Below, one piece after another: positions 56,240 through 64,000 of a stretch of 64,000 nucleotides of DNA. Position numbers and translations under genes: made by a program. The notes beneath the pieces were generated by a model. It searched no databases. It saw nothing but the letters and a program-made list of their open reading frames with translations, and was not told where the DNA came from. Source of the DNA: Helopsaltes ochotensis (taxonomy: Eukaryota > Chordata > Aves > Passeriformes > Locustellidae). Location of the stretch: contig VXBM01001977.1 in assembly GCA_013400155.1 (NCBI GenBank), positions 1 to 64,000 on the forward strand, written 5' to 3'. Numbering within the stretch: the stretch's first letter is position 1; every line of letters begins with the position of its first letter.

Positions 56240-59200
56240 CGTTAAAGCATGCCTATGTACCGAGGTATGTGTATGGCCGTGACCAAAAAGTGTCTATGTT
56301 ACCCCGTCTGGTCATAAATTACGTTTTTTAATTGAATGGCATTAAACGTAGGTGTGGCGAGGGTCATCTCGACTCACAGCCTCCTCACTCCTTGATTTTA
56401 GATCCTCTTTTCCTGTTGTCCTTCGACTCCACGCTGAGGACGTGAGATAGAAACTAAACCCAAACCTCTTGGGCATGACACAAGTCTTGGTATTGAAGGC
56501 TACTGCTTTGGAAACATCATTCAGTCAGAAGGAGAGTACTTGGAAGAATTGAGTACTTGGAAGAACTGAGTACTTCCTCAGTTGTGAACCGAAGTGGAGA
56601 ATTATCTCACTGTCTTATGCAGCTGGCTGAAAAATAGCTCTTAAGAGACCTCTACCAAAGCTGTGTACAAGGCTCTACCAAGCTGTGTACAGCACAGTTC
56701 TACTCGAGAGGTCACACTGAAGCTGAACGATTGATCTGTTCTAAGGTTACTTCTAATTTTTTTTTCAGTTTTTCAGTTTAGGTACCTGCCCATGTATCTT
56801 CAACCAAAGTACATAATTCTAGTTTCTCATAGCTGTTCCTGTGACATTCAGTACTGCCACCTCAGAGTGCATCATGGTTATTATGGAAAATTCAGCTGAC
56901 TAAGATGAGGATGCCTCTTATCATCCTTAGTATCAACAGTAAAAAATGAGAACTCATAACTCATTTGAAATAGTCACATCAGAAATCTTAATTATGAACC
57001 CAGATCTTGTAACTGTTTCTGTCTCATCAGCATCATCTTGCCTTTCTACAGAAAAAAACCCCTTGATTCTGAAAAATTATTCTTCAGGCCCCATTCTGCT
57101 CTCAGTTTGCAATCCTGCAAATACAGCAGCCCATAGAGATAACTATCTGTTGGGTTAGGTCTCATCTATATGGCTAAGAGTGGAGTGAAGCCTGAGTGCA
57201 TCCTGCATAACAAATTCCTTAATACATACCTTTCTTAATTCACTGCTTTTTTGCTTTTTTCGTGATGCTATTAGAAGGGTGTTTTGCATGATTCTTTGAT
57301 GCTATTAGAAGGGTGAAAAAATAGGAGAGTGTAGTCACCCATGCACTGCCTGCTGCAGCCCTGCTAAAGACAAAATTGCAGTCTGCACTCAGCATATGAA
57401 AAAACATGAGCAAAGACAGAATTGTGCTTACTCAAGCTCTTAGATATGGAGGTTTTATTCTTTATACATATTCTTGTAATAAAAATTACTAGCTGTGGAT
57501 TTTCATATTAGAATTAACAACCTGTAAGTCTTTAAAAATTCTGTTTTCATAATTGGCCTCAGAAATACTTTCTGGCTGATATTTGCTCAAAAAACCCCTG
57601 GAATGAGAATTTCCTTCTATCTCCTTCTATTAACATATGTCCAAATGCCAATGTATTTTTTTATAAGAAGAATTAGGAGGCAGCACAGTTTTATGCAAAA
57701 AATATGTCTGCGTGTTTAAATACAATTAGGTATTCTTATTTTATCCTCTCTAGAGTCACTTTTGCTGACTTCAGTTTACAGAGTATTTCCTTTCTCATAA
57801 ATGCTCTTATGTTTCACAACAGATGTCAGTTCTAAGAGAAAAATGGAATGGAAGTTGGTGAAACAGTATTATCTTTCATGTACTGTGTTAGATTGTGTCA
57901 GATTTGACTGCAAAATAGTTAGTCTTTCTGTTTTTTTTTGTTTGGAAATTTTAAAAGATTTTAAGTGTTGTAAGACTTATTAGCTGCTGAAATATGATGC
58001 AAGCATCACTAGTGAGCCAATTCTTCAAGATCAAATTCATGAAAGAGCACAAGATTTATTTCTCTTTTCAGTTCCTTGATTAAAAAAAATAAAATTCCGG
58101 TGTGTAGAGGAATCATAGTAAATTTATAACCAGACAGCTGTTGAATGCTGTGATTATTAATGATCCAATCTAGTAAATTATGTATTTACACACATTTAGG
58201 GAAGTAAGACTGAGGTCAAATTATATCAAGACATGTTTGTTTAATAAATTAACTGCAGTGAAAATGGGCATCTCTTGCTTTACTGTACACTACTGTATAC
58301 ACTGATAGCTCCCCAGACCTTTGGCTGCTGATGTGGGCTCTCTCTGGTGATTGCCATCATCCCATTTTTGTAGCCTCTCGTATCATCTACTGACACATAA
58401 TTTTGTGTTTATCTGTCTTTTCCACTTCCCTTACTCACTTCAATTTTTATTTATTTTTGAGATATCAAAGAAAAAGATGTTTGATCAGTTCTGTTCTCAT
58501 AAAACAACTTCTCTCAGGTCCTCACTGGCTGCAATGCAGAGCTTGGGCTGTTGAACTTCCAGGGGGAAACTGCAACCCCTCAGTGGAGCTCAAGGCATCC
58601 ATACAGTGGAGCAATGAATCCAGAATGAGGGCTGGGAAGAATATGATTCCCAACAGGGTTAGATATGCCCCAGTTCTTCCCACAGCTTTCTTCACTACTC
58701 CTCACTCCTAAATTGAGAAACTCTAGTTTCCAGGGTGAGCAAATGACAGAGAACAGGAGGGAGAGTGGAATGATCCTGTGCCTATGTCACATCTTCCTAT
58801 GTCTTGAACATGTTATAATGGCAGCATGAAAACTGCTTTTATAACATCCCATGTCTTGTGAGCTTAGGAGTAGACTGAAGGCAGAAGGATTTCTTACCTG
58901 TGATTCGTGTGCTTTTTTTTTGCTGAAACTGGAACTGATGTGTTCCCTATGGAAATTTATTTATCCAGAATGCAATTTCCTGTTGGAATACTGTTTCAAG
59001 TATTTTGGCTAAAATAATGCCTATGTTGCAGAATTTTTATGGAGCACAGAACACTTTTAATTATAGAAGTCATCAGTAGGCTGCAGAGAAAATTTATTGA
59101 GGTTACCTCATGGTCACAGTCTATAAAGACCATTTATCTTTACATGTGCCCCCACTTTTCTTGACCAAAGTAATATTTTGTTTGACAGAGGCATAGCTTC

Positions 59201-61713
59201 AAATAACATATCTTGATTAAAAATAGTGGAAATACTCAATATCTTTTAAACATGTATATGAACATGTATAAGAAAAGAAGAAATTAACTTCTAACTTTCT
59301 GTATCCAAATTGTGGATCCCTTTGTAAGATCCAGAAGTAGGTTCCTACCTGTTTGAGTAGGAGAGCAGTTTAGGATATTTTTGGAAAAAGGGGCAAACCT
59401 GTTCTCATTTCTATTCATCATCATCACAAAAAAGTACACTTTATAGAACAGTTTTACAAGGTGATTGAGCACTTTTAAAGGTTGAGTAGGAAGCTTCTCA
59501 AAAGAGGCATTAATATTCTATCTAAAAATTATTATTCTATCTAAAATATTTTCAATCCCAGATAAAATATCTCAGTTTTGCAGATCACTCTTGGGAGCAG
59601 GAGAAAAATCAGAAAAATTGACCTCACCAAAAACCCCCCAATATTTTCTTTTGAATATACTGTCTTAAGAGTGTTCAAGCAGTTCTACTTGCTAAGAATT
59701 CCACAGTAAAGGCTGCATAAGTCTTATATTTCTAGATGGAGCTTGAAATCATAGGTGATGAGAAGTGAATCTAAACAAAGTAATGTGAAGAAGGCAATAC
59801 AGTGACTTCAGACACAAGATTTTGATCAGAATTTAACGAGCAATTTCCTAGCTAAACCATGGCCCTGTTAGCAGTAGATGCAGTTTGCTGTACACAATGA
59901 TGTTTTAAATAACATTAATTTGAACTCATATTATATGTCTGTTACTTTAAATTTTGTTATGGTGAAGATCAATAAACAAATATGGTCTTTATCTGAAGCT
60001 GACTGAAACATGATAATCTCTCCTTTGATACCACCAGGCATTGCTTTTGATCGTAGTGTACATCAAAATCTTCAGTCTGAATACCTAAGCAGTGGAAGCA
60101 ATTACAATAGTTAACTCCCCCATCTCTCTTACAGCACCATCAAAATATGCATTTTCAAAGTTACGTCATAGAAAATAAAGTATGTTTTTAATTTCACTTC
60201 CCTAATAAAAAAAAATACACAGGAAATAACTTTTACTTAGCCCTTATATTACCTGGGCATGTTTATATAGGCTAGGCACAGATTTAGATCTGAGCATTAT
60301 CCACATCTTAGTAGCTTGGTATACATTTGCAAAGTCATGTTATATGAGCACCTGGTGGCCAAGCCAGCTCCACCCTGGTCCCATGTCCCAGCCTGGCCTT
60401 CGCTGTCCCCAGGGAGGTGTCTGAGACTCTCGGCTGACCTGGCTGGGATGGCTGGGTAGGTCCCAGCTGCCAGGCCCTGCTGTGCCTTCCCACGCAGCCA
60501 CTGCAACCTCTGGCTTCCCAGCCCCTTAAGATTTTGACTGCAATACTGATGCAACAAACCATGGATTGGGATCTGACCTGAACAGCAGAGGAGCCAGGTG
60601 ATTAGAAATTATAAGTTAAATTGTATTACACATTCCCTACTGTGCTAGATTATATGGACTCTGCTTGTAGAAATCCTGTGCCACTCTAATGATAAAATCT
60701 CTTCCATATCAATCCTAAGATCCGGTTAAGAAAACAAAGTTTTAATTGTACCTATGGTTTAGTGCCATCCTCACTCTGCCAATATCCCCAAGAGAACTTA
60801 CCTGTGTTGGGTGACAGTGTCACTCAGGTAACAGTGACATGTCTATTAATTGAGAACCTCATGGAGCAACAGGGAACTTCTTTGCAAATGTGTGAAAAGG
60901 GCTGGATGCAGTGTTTAGGAAATTGAAAGGGATGGTATTCTGGGCAGTTGGACTCTGGATGCTGAGAAAGTTCTGTGTTGCACACCCTAGCTACCTTGCT
61001 CAAGGGAATATAACTAAATGAAAACTTCCTGCTGCAAATTAAGTTACTTTTGTTTTGTTGGTGGGTTTTGAAAGACGTTAATTGAAAAATGCTACAGCTG
61101 AATGTTAATCTAGAAGGAAGTTTTTCTTTGGTTTTGGTCAATTGATTTTGGTCATTTGTCAGCTTTTTATGCAGTGACTAAAGCTGTTTTCTACTGCAAA
61201 ACCAGTTATAATTAAATTTAGAGAGGTTTACAGTGCTTTTCCTATTGTTCAGCAACTAATTTGAGGTAGACTTGACTTTCAGAGATCACATGAACCTAAG
61301 TGTCCTGTTGATTTAGTGGAGAGTCTGCGAAGTCCAGCATCTCTGGAAATGAAGTGTCTCCTACTCATCTTTCAGAGATGTCAGATTTGGGGTATATAAA
61401 TGTTGGAGATTAAGTGCAGCTATTAGTGTTATAGCATTGTTATTAACATTTGCATTAACTGTCAGGTATATGCTTATTTGCATTTAGAAATCAGGTCATT
61501 ATGGAAAATGTATATTGTTGAATATTGATTAATATTGAAAAACAGATTCATTTAAGTTCTATAAGAAGAGAAATGAACAAACACCCAATGGATTGACAGT
61601 TAAAACCCACAGTATTAAATAGAAAACATACAGACTTCTTAAAGATTTCTTTTGAAAAATATCAAGCCTACTTTGCACCTTACAGCAGTACAGCAGTAAG
61701 GTTTACAGCAGTA
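56240..61713. other. Intergenic, AT-rich, no gene recognised
   Basis: No open frame above 105 codons and no splice-flanked conserved segment. Small tandem repeats: a 17-bp unit GAGTACTTGGAAGAATT x ~2.5 (56534-56577), and an 18-bp block GATGCTATTAGAAGGGTG duplicated 34 bp apart (57264 and 57298). A GC-rich islet sits at 60340-60530 without a recognisable product. Confidence 0.6.
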
Positions 61714-62446
61714 TGGTTTTGGACAGGTGTCTGCCAAGGAAATTAGAGCTTCCCTCAAAATGGAGAATGTAAATGCCCTTCCCTCCAAATTACTGTAATT
61801 TTGCTATTAAGGGATTTTAAGGCAAAGATTTGAGGTATAGGAATTTACTAGGAATATTAAAAAATTACTAGGAATATTAAAAAAAAAAGAAATACAAATG
61901 TAGGAATAAAAAAAAAAAGCAAGCAAACAAACAAACAAACAGTTTTAGAAAACCCTGACAGAGTCAAGGATATAACCTGACACCCTGTTGGTCAGAGTGT
62001 TGGAAGCAGTCCAAATAAATCCTCCTGGAGTAACAGATGTGGTTCTGTAGAGTAGATATGATCCTGAAGAAAGTCTAGTGGTGGCAAGATGGGTCTAGTC
62101 TTCCCCTGGGAGTCCAGTGGAAAAGAAGGCTCCTCTGGTATCCGGTGAAGGCTGCTTGGTGTCCTGATGTCTCAATTTTTATCTGGGACCATCTCACAAT
62201 GGCATGATGTAATGTGTCATGTCATTGGTGAGCCTTAATGGCCCATTAGCAGAAGATATTCCCCCCCCCCCCAAGGGTGGATGGTGATGAAAAAGATAAG
62301 AAACAATGTCCCACCAAGTTTTAACAGCTGGCCCATTATCAGAAGGCATCCTCCCCCTCCTCCCTGGAGTTACAAGAGGTAAAGAAAAAACATCTTCCCA
62401 TGAGATGGAATAGAATACTCATTTTTTGGTTACAAAACCTAAGACA
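61714..62446 (-). mobile_element. 3' LTR of ERVL-like provirus
   Basis: About 733 bp on the minus strand, starting TGTCTTAGGTTTTGTAACC just after a purine-rich tract (AAGAGGTGGATAA, 62447-62459) and ending near CTGTCCAAAACCA. Its last 150 bp (ATTTGGAGGGAAGGGCA..., GCAGACACCTGTC) match the solo LTRs at 8817 and 34838. It contains a poly-C/G run (62261-62272), a duplicated TTACTAGGAATATTAAAA and an AAAC repeat. Confidence 0.8.
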
Positions 62447-62531
62447 TTATCCACCTCTTATTCTATTACCATCTGCATCATACTTAAATCAATAAATTCT
62501 ACTATACACAATGAACCCTTACACCCAATTC

Positions 62532-64000
62532 TCACTTAGGATTAAGTTTCCCTGTGGTACACAACTGGATTACCCTGCAAGTGTAACCAGGTCCTTGAGC
62601 AAAAACAATCCCACAGATGGGTCTACATTTTCCCGAGGTGGGATTAATCCAAACAGTCTTTCCTAAAATATCTTTCATGTGTACCGTAGGGACTTTATCC
62701 ACATCCACTGTGTGCAAGGGTTCAGACTGGACAGGACCAGCTCGGTTGATGGACCCTCAGGTGTTGACTATCCAGGTGGCCTTTGCTAAGTTCATTTCCC
62801 AATTTTTGAAGGTCCCCCCACCAAGCGCCTTCAGGGTAGTCTTAAGTAGTCCATTGCACCATTCAACTTTCCCAGCAGCTGGTGCACGGTAAGGATGTGA
62901 TATATCCATTCGATGCCATGTTCTCTGGCCCAGATGTTGATAATGCTGTTTTTGAAATGGATCCCATTGTCCGACTCTATTCTCTCAGGGGTGCTGTGTC
63001 TCCACGGGACTTGCTTTTCAAGGCCCAGGATGGTGTTCCAGGCAGTAGCGTGAGGCACAGGGTAGATCTCCAACCATCTGGTGGTAGCTTCCACCATGGT
63101 CGGCACATAGAGCTTCCCTTGGTGGGTTTGGGGAAGGGTGATGTAGTCAATCTGCCAGGCTTCCCCATACTTATATTTGGACCACCACTGCCATACCATA
63201 GGGGCTTCACCTGCTTGACCTGCTTGATTGCAGCGCACATCTCACAGTCACGGATAACCTGAGAAATGCTGTCCATGGTTAGATCCACCCCTCGGTCTCG
63301 TGCCCACCTGTAGGTGGCATCTCTGCCCTGATGACCTGAGGCATCATGGGCCCATCGAGCTAGGAACAACTCTCCCTTATGTTGCCAATCTAAGTCTATC
63401 TTTGAGACTTCTATCTCTGCAGCTTGATCTACTTGCTTGTTTCTGTGCTCCTCATTAGCCTGACTCTTGGGGACATGACCATCTACATGGTGGACTTGTA
63501 CAGGCAGCTTCTCTACCCGAGTGGCAATGTCTTTCTATTCATCAGCACCCCAGATTGGTTTTTCCCTATGCTGCCAGTTGGCCTTTTTCCACCTTTCCAG
63601 CCAACCCCACAGTGCATTGGCTACCATCCACGAATCAGTGTACAGGTAGAGCTTTGGCCACTTCTCTCTTTCAGCAATGTCCAGGGCTGTCAAACAGCTT
63701 TAAGTTCAGCAAGTTGACTCTATCTACCTTTCCCTTCAGTGGCTTGTGCAACCTGTAGTGTGGGGCTCCATATGGCTGCTTTCCATTTCCAGTTCATCTG
63801 TATGATGCAACAGGAATTGTCAGTTAAAAGAGCGTAGTGTGTTTCTTCTGCTGGCAGTTGGTTGTATGGTGGAGCTTCTTCAGCACGTGTCACTTGGTCC
63901 TGCTCCTCTTCTTCCATGAGACCAAAGTTTTTACCTTCCAGCCAGTTAGCAATTATTTCCAAAATCCCAGGGTGATTTGGGTTTCCAATACAGGCACACT
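62532..64000 (-). pseudogene. pol: ERVL-like pol remnant (RNase H-integrase), truncated by window edge
   Basis: Read from 64000 downwards. An RNase H part has residues such as LLTDNS (about 63820), QLAELKAV (about 63700) and YTDSWMVAN (about 63640). The integrase zinc domain follows (HDASGHQG ... CEMC, about 63235-63350), then the catalytic core (WQIDYITLP near 63147; ESDNGIHF near 62968) and a C-terminal part ending at TGA 62532-62534. Breaks: frame changes around 63420-63700, near 63190 and between about 62720 and 62840. The third core residue (Glu) is not seen at its expected place in GKLNG. The pol end lies only ~85 bp from the LTR, so there is no env, as in ERVL. Not functional. Confidence 0.85.

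Noticed and set aside
60340..60560. GC-rich islet as a possible exon
   Set aside because: Both strands are open for 75-86 codons with no recognisable residues, splice signals or neighbours; too weak to call.

Overview
The window looks like bird nuclear DNA, plausibly from a songbird. Three things point there: CR1 retroposon tails, several avian-type endogenous retrovirus LTRs with clean target-site duplications (TSDs), and a vertebrate multi-exon gene with exons of 66-290 bp. The one gene that can be assembled is YTHDC2 (meiotic 3'-5' RNA helicase with R3H, ankyrin and YTH domains) on the minus strand, 56087 down to 25681. I place 29 coding exons covering the whole protein. Their splice phases chain correctly and they sum to 4277 nt, one base short of an open frame of about 1425 codons (human protein about 1430 aa).

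Layout. 1-7490: an inverted satellite domain. An array of ~258-bp units runs on the plus strand to ~2850, then a diverged array of the same unit runs on the opposite strand. The far end of the second arm has become a ~513-bp composite repeat. 7490-25240: accessory, repeat-rich DNA with solo LTRs of several families, a broken two-exon fragment of DNMT1 (minus), a weak PHF7-like exon remnant and no intact gene. 25240-56200: YTHDC2, whose introns carry at least four further LTR insertions, one more LTR remnant and two CR1 fragments. One LTR contains a 220-base assembly gap. 56200-61713: AT-rich DNA without a recognisable gene. 61714-64000: the 3' LTR and the decayed RNase H-integrase part of an ERVL-like provirus (minus), which continues beyond the window. 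Its LTR belongs to the same family as the two solo LTRs at 8817 and 34838.

Main result. The YTHDC2 copy carries several apparently inactivating changes: two adjacent in-frame stop codons in the R3H exon (54757-54762), a GT-to-GG change at the donor of the exon before it (55164-55165), a one-base deletion in the first ankyrin exon (near 43688), and a shifted acceptor at the last exon. Most other exons are well conserved. This fits a young, decaying duplicate or sex-chromosome gametolog. YTHDC2 is, as I recall, Z-linked in birds, so a W-linked copy is an attractive explanation, and the ERV load, satellite and gene fragments fit it. Assembly error or loss of the R3H exons alone (exon 1 can join exon 4 in frame) must also be considered. 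Gene family calls rest on remembered homologues; no search was run.
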